Made by a program: the position numbers and the translations under genes
In this document: one piece after another, positions 8,607 to 18,468 of the stretch
Layout: each line of letters begins with the position of its first letter
Numbering within the stretch: position 1 is the first letter of the stretch
Assembly (NCBI RefSeq): GCF_040227235.1
Contig: NZ_JBELNZ010000002.1
Coordinates: 434,001-498,000, forward strand
Direction of reading: 5' to 3'
DNA from: Parafrigoribacterium_A soli
GTDB lineage: Bacteria; Actinomycetota; Actinomycetes; Actinomycetales; Microbacteriaceae
Length of the DNA stretch: 64,000 nt
Notes under the pieces: generated by a model
Told to the model about the DNA's origin: nothing
The model's database searches: none
Seen by the model: only the letters and a program-made list of their open reading frames with translations

Positions 8607-9649
8607 GGTGCTACTCCATCCACGGGAAGGCCGAGGGTCTCGGGCAGGCCGAGTGCGAGGTTTGCGGACTGGACGGCCGCTCCGGCCGTGCCCTTGACCA
8701 GGTTGTCGATCGCGGTGATCGTGACGACGCGGCCGGACGCCTCATCGACGGCCAGGCCGACGAGCGCGATGTTGGCGCCGGTGACGTCGCCACTCTTCGG
8801 GAACTCGCCCTCGGGCAACAGGTGCACGAAGGTTTCATCCCCGTACGCCTCTTCCCAGGCCGAGCGCACCTGGCTCGCGGTCGCACCGTCAACGAGTCTC
8901 GCTGTCGAGGTGGCAAGGATGCCCCTCGATGTCGGCACGAGTACCGGGGTGAAGGAGATCGAAACGTTGGCGCCACCAGCGGCGCTGAGATTCTGCCGAA
9001 TCTCCGGGACGTGTCGGTGGATGCCGCCCACGGCATACGCCGAAGCCGAGCCGAGGATCTCGCTCGCGAGCAGTGAGGTCTTGAGGCTCCTGCCGGCGCC
9101 CGAGGTGCCCACGGCGAGAACCGCCACGAGGTCACTCGCTTCGATGACGCCTGCCCGGATTCCGGGAGCGAGCCCCAGCGTCACAGCCGTGACGTTGCAT
9201 CCGGGTACTGCAATGCGCTTGGTGCCGACGAGCGCATTGCGCTGCTTTCCTGCGCCCGCGAGCACGAGTTCCGGGAGCCCATAGCTCCAGGCCCCGTGAT
9301 GGTCGCCGCCATAGAACTGCGCCCAGTCGCTCTCGCTGGTGAGCCGGTGATCCGCACCGCAATCGACGACGAGCGGGGTGGCCGCGAGGGCGTCGCTCAG
9401 TTCGCCCGAGGCGCCGTGCGGAAGGGCGAGGAAGACGACATCATGACCGGTGAGCGTCTCGGTCGTCGTGGCGTTGAGGTCGAGGTGGCCGAGCGAGCGC
9501 AGGTGCGGGTGCACTGCGGCGAGCGGCTGACCCGCGTTCTGGTGCGCGGTGACGGTGGTCACCTCGAACTCGGGATGGAGACTGAGAAGCCGTAAGAGCT
9601 CGGCACCCGCGTAGCCGCTGGCACCAGCCACGGCAACGGAGTAAGACAT
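8603..9649 (-). CDS. argC: N-acetyl-gamma-glutamyl-phosphate reductase
   Basis: NADPH-dependent reduction of acetylglutamyl phosphate to the semialdehyde. 348 residues. The N-terminal Rossmann motif AGASGYAGAELLRLL and the catalytic cysteine in PGCNVTAV (about residue 150) are present. First gene of the coupled series argC-J-B-D-F-H. The ATG at 9649 is preceded by AAGG about 7 nt upstream. A 276-bp gap separates it from pheT and contains an arginine-rich small ORF, an ARG-box-like site and a hairpin, so control by arginine probably acts here. Confidence 0.97.
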   Translation of the reverse strand: MSYSVAVAGASGYAGAELLRLLSLHPEFEVTTVTAHQNAGQPLAAVHPHLRSLGHLDLNATTTETLTGHDVVFLALPHGASGELSDALAATPLVVDCGADHRLTSESDWAQFYGGDHHGAWSYGLPELVLAGAGKQRNALVGTKRIAVPGCNVTAVTLGLAPGIRAGVIEASDLVAVLAVGTSGAGRSLKTSLLASEILGSASAYAVGGIHRHVPEIRQNLSAAGGANVSISFTPVLVPTSRGILATSTARLVDGATASQVRSAWEEAYGDETFVHLLPEGEFPKSGDVTGANIALVGLAVDEASGRVVTITAIDNLVKGTAGAAVQSANLALGLPETLGLPVDGVAP

Positions 9650-9688
9650 AGCGCTACCTTAGTGATCGATCGGACAGGGATCTTAGGC

Positions 9689-9750
9689 GGCGACGGCGCG
9701 ATCAGTGCTGGTCATCCAGCGTGCTGAGGATTCAGCGGCGCGGCGTCGCC
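9689..9750 (-). promoter_or_regulatory. Hairpin between arginine-rich small ORF and argC
   Basis: On the minus-strand RNA the arms GGCGACG (9744-9750) and CGTCGCC (9689-9695) pair, then CGCG with CGCG after one mismatch. An inner stem of TCAG/CTGA and GCTGG/CCAGC closes on a 4-nt loop (9712-9715). The outer arm overlaps the end of the small ORF at 9732-9824, so a ribosome there would open it. No U-run follows, so it is not a classical intrinsic terminator. Confidence 0.4.
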
Positions 9751-9824
9751 CACGATCGGCGCGCGCGGGCGGAACGGCGAAGCTCGCCGTGACGCATTCC
9801 GCGGATGTCCATGTGAATGACCAT
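9732..9824 (-). CDS. Candidate arginine-rich leader peptide upstream of argC
   Basis: 30 codons beginning MVIHMDIRGM and ending RRSWATPRR, with nine arginines, lying between pheT and argC. The upstream sequence contains GGAGG, but only 1 nt before the first ATG and 13 nt before the next in-frame ATG (9812), so the start is uncertain. The stop lies in the arm of the hairpin at 9689-9750. A leader peptide that senses arginyl-tRNA is one reading. The alternative is a chance ORF in G+C-rich DNA, where arginine codons are common. Confidence 0.3.
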   Translation of the reverse strand: MVIHMDIRGMRHGELRRSARARRSWATPRR

Positions 9825-9829
9825 ACCTC
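9812..9829 (+). promoter_or_regulatory. ARG-box-like site upstream of argC
   Basis: TGTGAATGACCATACCTC fits the classical ArgR half-site pair TnTGAAT-N4-ATTCAnw in nine of eleven informative positions, counting the central A/T preference as free. It lies about 165 bp before argC and overlaps the ribosome-binding region of the small ORF. ArgR is not encoded in this window. The match is by eye only. Confidence 0.35.
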
Positions 9830-9925
9830 CTCTCTGCTGCAGCCGACGAATCGGACGCAGTATTCCTGCGCCGTGTCGCGGGGGAAAATGCCGCTATTCC
9901 GGGCGAAAGTGCCGCCGGACCCGCG

Positions 9926-12480
<2,555 letters not shown>

Positions 12481-12481
<1 letters not shown>

Positions 12482-13521
12482 CAGACCACCATTCCGAACT
12501 GCTGACTGAAGCGGATGTCGCCCTCGACCATGTCTCTCATGTCGTTCAGGTCATTGCGGAACTGCAGCGTCCGCTCGATGCCCATGCCGAAGGCGAAGCC
12601 CTGGTACTCGTCCGGATCGATGCCGGCCGCTCGAAGGACGTTGCGATTGACCATGCCGCATCCGCCCCACTCGACCCAGCGCGCACCGCCCTTGGCGTTC
12701 GGCTGCCAGACGTCCATCTCGGCGCTCGGCTCAGTGAACGGGAAGTAGTTGGGGCGCAGGCGAATCTTCGCGGCCTCGCCGAACATGATCCTCGCGAAGT
12801 GCTCGAGCGTGCCGCGCAGGTGCGCCATCGTGAGCCCCTTATCGATGGCGATGCCCTCGACCTGGTGGAACACGGGCGTGTGCGTGGCGTCGAGTTCGTC
12901 CGTTCGGTAGACCTTGCCTGGAGCGATGACGTACACCGGCAGGTCACGGGTGAGCAGCGAACGAATCTGCACCGGGCTCGTGTGGGTGCGCAGCACGAGG
13001 TGCGAGTCCTTCGGCTCGACGAAGAAGGTGTCCTGCATCGCGCGAGCGGGGTGATCCTCGTCGAAGTTCAGGGCGTCGAAGTTGAACCACTCGTTCTCGA
13101 GCTCCGGTCCCTCCGCAAGTTCCCACCCCATGCCGACGAAGATGTCGCCGATGTGTTCCATCAGCAGGCTGAGCGGATGGCGCGCACCGGGCGTCCAGCG
13201 GCTCGCGACCGCGGTCACATCCACCGATTCCTGCGCGAGCCGAGCCGTCTCCTCTGCAGTGTGGAGCTCGCTCTCGCGGGCGGCAAAGGCCTGGTTCACT
13301 CGAGCCCTCGCCTGCCCGACGAGCTTGCCTGCCGCGGCCTTATCTGCCGGCGCGACGTCGCGCAGCGAGGCGTTCAGCCTCGCGAGCGTGGATGCCTCGC
13401 CGAGGTGCTCGCTCTTGACGCGGGTGAAGCCGGCGAGGTCGGGCGCTGATGCGACCGCTGCAAGAGCGGCGGTCACCGCCGACTCGACGGCCTGATCGGT
13501 AATGGGTGAAGTCTCAGGCAC
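12481..13521 (-). CDS. pheS: Phenylalanyl-tRNA synthetase alpha subunit
   Basis: Catalytic subunit of PheRS. 346 residues from GTG 13521: an N-terminal coiled-coil (about 1-100) and a class II core with motif 2 around YRTDELDATHTPVFHQVEG and motif 3 GFAFGMGIERT. An open frame extends upstream over the permease gene, but homology starts at VPETSPITDQ. TAAACT (13530-13535, containing the stop of the upstream permease) lies 8 nt before GTG and no Shine-Dalgarno is visible, so a leaderless start is likely. Coupled to pheT. Its own promoter would free it from the transporter operon. Confidence 0.96.
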
Positions 13522-13529
13522 GAGGCCCA

Positions 13530-13535
13530 AGTTTA
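13530..13535 (-). promoter_or_regulatory. -10 element, leaderless pheS
   Basis: TAAACT with an 8-nt spacer to the GTG of pheS; it includes the TAA stop of the upstream permease gene. The spacer is slightly longer than in the other leaderless cases. Confidence 0.4.
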
Positions 13536-14453
13536 GTGCGGAGGATCGGGCGGCCCGTAATTCTGCCGCGGTAGCGTGATGGCCCTCGTGCCGTCCTCGC
13601 CCGGTTGCCGCGTAACGGCCGCCGTCGCCTTGCCGAGCTTCGGTCCGCTGCGCCTCGCGACGAAGCGAGCGATCCACGAGAGAGTGAGATTGAGCGCGAG
13701 GTAGATGACCAGGCCGACGATGAAGAGCGTAAAAATGTACCGGCTGCCGAAGAAGTTCGTATCGTTTTTGATCGTCCTCGCAAGTTCCGGATAGCCGACG
13801 ATATAGGCGAGCGAAGTATCTTTCAGGAGAACGACGAGTTGCGCCAGAATGATCGGCAACATCTGCCGGAACGCCTGCGGAAACTCAATCAGCCTCCACG
13901 TTTTCAGCGGGCTGAGGCCGACGGCAAGGCCGGCCTCCTTTTGGCCGCGTGGCAGTGAGACAACCCCGGCGCGCAGTGCTTCACCGATGATCGCACCGTT
14001 GTAGATGGCCAGTCCCAGGACGCCAGACCAGTAGGAGCCAACCGCAAAGACGAGGAACACGAAGAAGATCATGAGCAGCAGCGGGATGCCGCGCACGAAC
14101 TCCAGGATGATGCCCGTCGCGACCCGAATCCACCGTTGGCGCGCCGTGCGACCGAAGGAGAACGCGATACCGATGGCGACGGCGAGGACTGCTGCGGCCG
14201 CGGCCATCCGGAGCGTGTTGAGCGTCGCCGTGCCGAACGAGGTCCACACGACCGGTTGGGCCAGAACGTCCCACCTCGAGGCGTCGAACATGCCGGGGGT
14301 CGTCGCACCGTTGGCGTTGACCCGCGGCGCGGCGAGCGTGACGTACATCCAGAAGAAGAAGGCGATGATCACGACGATGCCGACGATCGAGGCGATCATC
14401 GAGCGACGACGGGTCTTCGGGCCCGGCGCGTCGTACAGAACACTGACGCTCAT
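13533..14453 (-). CDS. Amino-acid ABC transporter permease (second subunit, GluD-like)
   Basis: 306 residues with about five or six membrane helices; the first is at residues 20-42. The ABC permease EAA-type loop is EALRAGVVSLPRGQKEAGLAVGLS, where the coupling helix meets the ATPase. The His/Glu/Gln-type permease family fold is clear. A C-terminal tail after residue 275 is polar (ends NYGPPDPPH). Overlaps the other permease by 4 bp and ends 11 bp before pheS. Glutamate as substrate is inferred from resemblance to corynebacterial GluABCD. Confidence 0.9.
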   Translation of the reverse strand: MSVSVLYDAPGPKTRRRSMIASIVGIVVIIAFFFWMYVTLAAPRVNANGATTPGMFDASRWDVLAQPVVWTSFGTATLNTLRMAAAAAVLAVAIGIAFSFGRTARQRWIRVATGIILEFVRGIPLLLMIFFVFLVFAVGSYWSGVLGLAIYNGAIIGEALRAGVVSLPRGQKEAGLAVGLSPLKTWRLIEFPQAFRQMLPIILAQLVVLLKDTSLAYIVGYPELARTIKNDTNFFGSRYIFTLFIVGLVIYLALNLTLSWIARFVARRSGPKLGKATAAVTRQPGEDGTRAITLPRQNYGPPDPPH

Positions 14454-15097
14454 CTGGCCACCACCACTCTCTTCTCGATCGCACCGGCGATGAGGCCAAG
14501 CGGCACGGTGATGACGAGGTAGAGCGCGGCCGCATACAACAGCACCAGGATGACCGAGCTCGGATTGTCACGAGTGGCCGCGTTGGTCTGCTTGAAGAGT
14601 TCGTTGACGAAGAAGATGCCGGCCACCGAGGTGTTCTTGGTGAGCGCGATGAAGACGTTGATGAGAGGCGGAACGACCATGCGTGCGGCCTGCGGCAGGA
14701 TCACGAGACCGACGGTCTGCACGAAGCCCATGCCGACGGCGCGCGCGGCCTCCGCCTGACCGACGGGCACCCCGTTGAAGCCCGAGCGGATCGCCTCCGC
14801 GACGAACGGCGAGGTGTAGGCGATGAGTCCGATGAGCGCGAGCGGAAAGTAGTCGAGGCCGGAACCCAGGATCGGAAGAACGAAGGCGCAGAACATCAGC
14901 ACGAGCAGCAGCGGCACGTTCCTGAGAACCTCCGTGTACACCGTGGCGAACACCCGGAGTGACGGCACCGGAGAGATTCGCATCGTGGCGACGATCACGC
15001 CGACGACGAAGGCACCGATGCCCGAGATGACCAGCAGCGTGAGCGTCTGGAGGAAGCCGGCGAGGTAGATCGGGGTCACGTCAATGATGGCGTCCAC
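14450..15097 (-). CDS. Amino-acid ABC transporter permease (first subunit, GluC-like)
   Basis: 215 residues, about five membrane helices. EAA-loop motif EAIRSGFNGVPVGQAEAARAVG near residues 102-123. The start is GTG 15097 behind GGGAGGTGAAGG, a strong ribosome-binding site. With the next gene it forms a heterodimeric channel of the polar amino-acid uptake family. The gap to the binding-protein gene holds a stable hairpin (15131-15160) that may lower permease expression relative to the binding protein. Confidence 0.92.
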   Translation of the reverse strand: MDAIIDVTPIYLAGFLQTLTLLVISGIGAFVVGVIVATMRISPVPSLRVFATVYTEVLRNVPLLLVLMFCAFVLPILGSGLDYFPLALIGLIAYTSPFVAEAIRSGFNGVPVGQAEAARAVGMGFVQTVGLVILPQAARMVVPPLINVFIALTKNTSVAGIFFVNELFKQTNAATRDNPSSVILVLLYAAALYLVITVPLGLIAGAIEKRVVVAR

Positions 15098-15130
15098 CCT
15101 TCACCTCCCTTTCCTGTTGTGTGCGTGCCA

Positions 15131-15160
15131 TGAGCCCGCCCGCCTGAGCGGACGGGCTCA
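15131..15160 (-). promoter_or_regulatory. Intercistronic hairpin between binding protein and permease genes
   Basis: TGAGCCCG (15131-15138) pairs with CGGGCTCA (15153-15160); inside it CCGC pairs with GCGG across a 4-nt loop after one mismatch. No T-run follows on the minus strand. Hairpins at this place in ABC operons commonly protect the upstream mRNA and reduce read-through; that role is inferred. Confidence 0.65.
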
Positions 15161-15171
15161 CGGTCAGTGAG

Positions 15172-16047
15172 CTAGCCGTTCGTGTAGCGGTCGACGGCCG
15201 GCGGCTCCGGCGTCTTCAGAACCTTGCCCGCGGTGGCCTCCCAGGCCTTCTTCCACGCGCCGTCCTTGTATGACTTCTCGAGCACGTCGTTGATGAAGTT
15301 ACGGAAGGCGTCATCGTCGTGCGCAAGCCCGATGCCATAGGGCTCCTCGGTGAAGGGGTTGCCCAGCACCTCGAACTCGCCCTGATTCTGATCGGCGAGA
15401 CCGGCGAGGATCACGTTGTCCGTGGTCACCGCGACAACCTTGCCGTTGCGCAGCGGCTCAAGGCAGTTCGAGTAGGTGTCCGTCGTGATCAGGTTCACGC
15501 CGTACTCGTTGATGTTCTTCTCGGAGGTCGAACCCGCGACGCTGCAGACGTTCTTGCCCTTGAGGTCTTCCGGTCCCTTGATCTTCTCGGGGTTGCCCTT
15601 CAGAACCAGGATGTCCTGGCCGGCGTTGTAGTACGGGCCAGCGAAGGAGATCTTCTCCTTGCGAGCGTCATTGATCGTGTACGTGGCGATGACGATGTCA
15701 TCCGTCTTGTTCTCGATGAACTGCTCGCGGTTGGCCGACACGGTCTCGACCCACTTGATCTTGTCCGGCGCGATGCCCAGTTCGCCCGCGATGATCTTGC
15801 CGATCTCGACGTCGAAGCCGACAGGGTTGCCATCCGGTCCCTTAAGACCGAACAGGGGCTGGTCGAACTTGGTGCCGATCGTGATGGTGCCCGCCTTGGC
15901 GAGCTTCGCCATGGTGGTGCCCGCCTCGAACTTCGGCGCCTTGGCCACGGGAGCGGTTGGGGTGCCGCTTCCGGATGCGCATGCTCCAAGCCCGAGGATG
16001 CTGGCAGCGGCGATGGCGGTAATCATCAGACTTTTCTTGAGTCTCAT
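15172..16047 (-). CDS. Amino-acid ABC transporter substrate-binding lipoprotein (GluB-like)
   Basis: 291 residues. A lipoprotein signal peptide with Lys-Lys, a hydrophobic core and lipobox LGAC puts the lipidated Cys at residue 23. The mature part is a type-3 solute-binding fold (PF00497): GTKFDQPLFGLKGPDGNPVGFDVEI and later KGKNVCSVAGSTSEKN, where a disulphide between this Cys and the Cys of SNCLEPL is plausible. It captures amino acid outside the membrane and delivers it to the permeases. Similar to corynebacterial glutamate-binding GluB; substrate not proven. Confidence 0.93.
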   Translation of the reverse strand: MRLKKSLMITAIAAASILGLGACASGSGTPTAPVAKAPKFEAGTTMAKLAKAGTITIGTKFDQPLFGLKGPDGNPVGFDVEIGKIIAGELGIAPDKIKWVETVSANREQFIENKTDDIVIATYTINDARKEKISFAGPYYNAGQDILVLKGNPEKIKGPEDLKGKNVCSVAGSTSEKNINEYGVNLITTDTYSNCLEPLRNGKVVAVTTDNVILAGLADQNQGEFEVLGNPFTEEPYGIGLAHDDDAFRNFINDVLEKSYKDGAWKKAWEATAGKVLKTPEPPAVDRYTNG

Positions 16048-16081
16048 GGTTGTCTCCTAGCTGTGTTGCTTATCCACTGAT

Positions 16082-16849
16082 CTAGTGGGTAAGTATTTTC
16101 GAGAGAAAGTCCTTCGCTCTCGCACTCTTCGGGTTAGTGAAGAATTGCTCGGGGGTCGCCTCCTCGACGATCTCCCCGTCTGCCATGAAGAGCACGCGAT
16201 CGGCGGCCTTCCTGGCGAAACCCATCTCGTGGGTCACAACGACCATGGTCATGCCGTCTTTGGCAAGTTGCACCATGACATCCAGGACCTCGGCAATCAT
16301 TTCCGGGTCGAGTGCGGATGTCGGCTCGTCGAGCAGGATGAGCTTCGGGTCCATCGCGAGCACGCGTGCGATCGCGACGCGCTGCTGCTGGCCGCCCGAG
16401 AGCTGCGACGGCATCTTCGACGCCTGGTTGGCCACGCCGACGCGGTCGAGCAGCTCCATCGCCCGCTTGTCCGCGACGGCCTTGGACTGCCCGCGAACCT
16501 TGCGCGGGCCGAGGGTCACGTTCTCGAGCACTGTCTTGTGCGCGAAGAGGTTGAACGACTGAAACACCATGCCGACCTCGGCACGAAGCTGTGCGAGAGC
16601 CTTGCCCTCTTCAGGAAGCGGACGGCCGTCGACGGTGATCGTGCCGTCGTCGATCGTCTCGAGGCGGTTGATCGCTCGGCAGAGCGTCGACTTGCCGGAG
16701 CCGCTGGGGCCGATCACGACGACGACCTCGCCACGGGCAACCGTGGTCGAGATGTCTTTCAGAACGTGAAGCTCACCAAAGTGCTTGTTGACGTGATCGA
16801 TGACGACCAGCGGTTCACCACTGCGTGAAGGCTCCATCCGTTCAGACAA
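16082..16849 (-). CDS. Amino-acid ABC transporter ATP-binding protein (GluA-like)
   Basis: 255 residues. Walker A GPSGSGKST (about 43-51), signature LSGGQQQR (about 147-154), Walker B LILLDEPTSALD (about 167-178) and switch histidine in VVVTHEMGFA. Typical polar amino-acid ATPase that powers the uptake complex. First gene of the four-gene transporter unit (ATPase, binding protein, two permeases). The order in the unit matches gluABCD. The unit sits between the trmH-like gene and pheS, which are close together in other actinobacteria. Confidence 0.95.
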   Translation of the reverse strand: MSERMEPSRSGEPLVVIDHVNKHFGELHVLKDISTTVARGEVVVVIGPSGSGKSTLCRAINRLETIDDGTITVDGRPLPEEGKALAQLRAEVGMVFQSFNLFAHKTVLENVTLGPRKVRGQSKAVADKRAMELLDRVGVANQASKMPSQLSGGQQQRVAIARVLAMDPKLILLDEPTSALDPEMIAEVLDVMVQLAKDGMTMVVVTHEMGFARKAADRVLFMADGEIVEEATPEQFFTNPKSARAKDFLSKILTH

Positions 16850-16924
16850 TCACACCGACCGGGCAAGGGCAAACCCGCCGGAGCATCGTGATGGATGCGT
16901 GACAAGCGCTTACAGAGGCCGGAG

Positions 16925-17749
16925 CTATCCGAGTCTCGTTCGCTGGGCGAAGGCAGATTCGTAGAGGCATACGGATGCCGCGGTCGCCAGGTTCATCGAC
17001 TCCGCGTGGCCGTAGATCGGCACCGTGATGGCGGCATCGGCCATGCCGAGCTGCTCGTCGGACAGTCCCCTGGCCTCATTTCCGAACAACCAGGCCGTCG
17101 GCTTCGCGAGAGTGCCGCGTTCGCGCGCGGTGAGCAGATCGTCGCCCTTGATGTCGGCCGCGAGCACCTGGAGCCCCGCCGCGTGGACGCGCTCCAGCAG
17201 CGGCTCGAGCTCCGCGCCGACGGCGACTCGAACGTGGAAGATGGATCCCGTTGAGGAACGCACCACCTTCGGGTTGTACAAGTCGACGCTGCGGCCGCTG
17301 AAGATGACGCCGTCGGCTCCGGCGGCGTCAGCGGCCCGGATGATCGTGCCTGCATTGCCCGGATCGCGCACCTCCTCGAGGATCGCGACGAGCGTCGGCG
17401 CCCGGCCGTCGGCATCCGGTCTGAGGATGTCTTTGACCGAGGTGGGGAACTGCTCGCACACGGCCACGATCCCCTGCGGGGTGACCGTGTCGGCCATCGC
17501 ATCAAGCACGTGCTCCGTGACGAACTCGACCTCGACATTCGCCTCGGCCGCCGCCCGCGCGATGTCGCCGTGACGTTCGAAAGCGGTGGGCGTCGCGAAG
17601 ACATCCACGACCAATTCGGGCCGGAAGGTCAACGCCTCGCGCACTGCCTGCGGCCCCTCCAACAGAAAGAGCCCGGTCTGTGACCGGGCTTCTCTCTTGG
17701 CAAGTTTTGCCACCGCTCGAACCCTGGGGGAACGCGGGTTGTCCAACAT
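16925..17749 (-). CDS. TrmH/SpoU-family RNA 2'-O-methyltransferase
   Basis: Methylates a ribose 2'-OH of rRNA or tRNA using S-adenosylmethionine; the exact target cannot be read. 274 residues: an N-terminal substrate-binding domain (to about 105), then the SPOUT knot with motif 1 EEVRDPGNAGTIIRAADAAG, motif 2 LFGNEARGLS and motif 3 ITVPIYGHAESMNLATA. TAGCAT (17757-17762) ends 7 nt before ATG 17749, suggesting a leaderless start. It follows rplT as in other actinobacteria (tsnR position). A strong terminator-like hairpin lies inside its 5' coding region (17670-17690). Confidence 0.93.
   Translation of the reverse strand: MLDNPRSPRVRAVAKLAKREARSQTGLFLLEGPQAVREALTFRPELVVDVFATPTAFERHGDIARAAAEANVEVEFVTEHVLDAMADTVTPQGIVAVCEQFPTSVKDILRPDADGRAPTLVAILEEVRDPGNAGTIIRAADAAGADGVIFSGRSVDLYNPKVVRSSTGSIFHVRVAVGAELEPLLERVHAAGLQVLAADIKGDDLLTARERGTLAKPTAWLFGNEARGLSDEQLGMADAAITVPIYGHAESMNLATAASVCLYESAFAQRTRLG
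17670..17690 (-). terminator. Terminator-like hairpin inside the trmH-like coding region
   Basis: Perfect 9-bp arms AGCCCGGTC and GACCGGGCT around a 3-nt loop; on the minus-strand RNA the stem is followed by CUUUCUGUU. It encodes part of the conserved ARSQTGLFLLEG segment. It may end transcripts coming from infC-rpmI-rplT, since no better terminator lies between rplT and this gene. Confidence 0.5.
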
Positions 17750-17756
17750 GGCTTCA

Positions 17757-17762
17757 ATGCTA
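17757..17762 (-). promoter_or_regulatory. -10 element, leaderless trmH-like gene
   Basis: TAGCAT, 7-nt spacer to ATG 17749, no ribosome-binding site. Confidence 0.5.
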
Positions 17763-17812
17763 GCCGGATGCGCCCTCAGGGGACGCGCCGACGCGGCTCA
17801 GCCAGTCAAGTG

Positions 17813-18202
17813 TCAGGCTGCGTTCACCTTCGGCGCGGAGGTGTCCGCGGGAAGCGCTGCCTTGGCGGCGGCGACGATCGCCGCGAAGGTTGTCGGCTCG
17901 GTGACCGCGAGGTCGGCGAGGATGCGGCGGTCGACCTCGATGCCAGCCAGGTTCAAGCCCTGGATGAAGCGGTTGTAGGTGAGGCCGTTGGCACGCGACG
18001 CGGCGTTGATGCGCTGGATCCACAGGCGACGGAAGTCACCCTTGCGAGCGCGGCGGTCACGGTATGCGTAGACGAGGGAGTGGGTGACCTGCTCCTTGGC
18101 CTTGCGGTACAGGCGCGAACGCTGACCGCGGTAACCGCTCGCGCGGTCGAGGATTACGCGACGCTTCTTGTGGGCGTTGACCGCCCTCTTTACTCTTGCC
18201 AT
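17813..18202 (-). CDS. rplT: 50S ribosomal protein L20
   Basis: 129 residues; binds 23S rRNA early in assembly of the large subunit and represses its own operon in several bacteria. MARVKRAVNAHKKRRVILD and YAYRDRRARKGDFRRLWI are typical. The basic N-terminal half and compact C-terminal half are both present, with a short acidic/alanine tail (LPADTSAPKVNAA) beyond the usual end. Third gene of infC-rpmI-rplT, 33 bp after rpmI. Confidence 0.99.
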   Translation of the reverse strand: MARVKRAVNAHKKRRVILDRASGYRGQRSRLYRKAKEQVTHSLVYAYRDRRARKGDFRRLWIQRINAASRANGLTYNRFIQGLNLAGIEVDRRILADLAVTEPTTFAAIVAAAKAALPADTSAPKVNAA

Positions 18203-18235
18203 CTTCCTGGTTCCTTCTGTGTCTCGGTCGGCGGT

Positions 18236-18430
18236 TTAGAGGCCGAGAAGCTTCTTGATGGTCTTCACGTTGGCGGGAGCCACCGCTTCGTCCTGGTTCA
18301 GGCTGCGCTTGCGCTTGCCCGACTTGACCTCGAGGTTGTGGCGCATGCCAGCCTGCTGCTTCATGATCTTGCCGCTGCCGGTGACCTTGAATCGCTTCTT
18401 GGCCCCGGAGTGGGTCTTCTGCTTGGGCAT
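18236..18430 (-). CDS. rpmI: 50S ribosomal protein L35
   Basis: 64 residues, the standard size. MPKQKTHSGAKKRFKVTGSG and the C-terminal VKTIKKLLGL are characteristic. A strong AAGGAGAG lies before ATG 18430. Middle gene of the infC-rpmI-rplT unit; L35 binds 23S rRNA next to L20. Confidence 0.99.
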   Translation of the reverse strand: MPKQKTHSGAKKRFKVTGSGKIMKQQAGMRHNLEVKSGKRKRSLNQDEAVAPANVKTIKKLLGL

Positions 18431-18468
18431 ATCTCTCCTTGTTGACGTTCTTACTGTTGCCCGACGGA

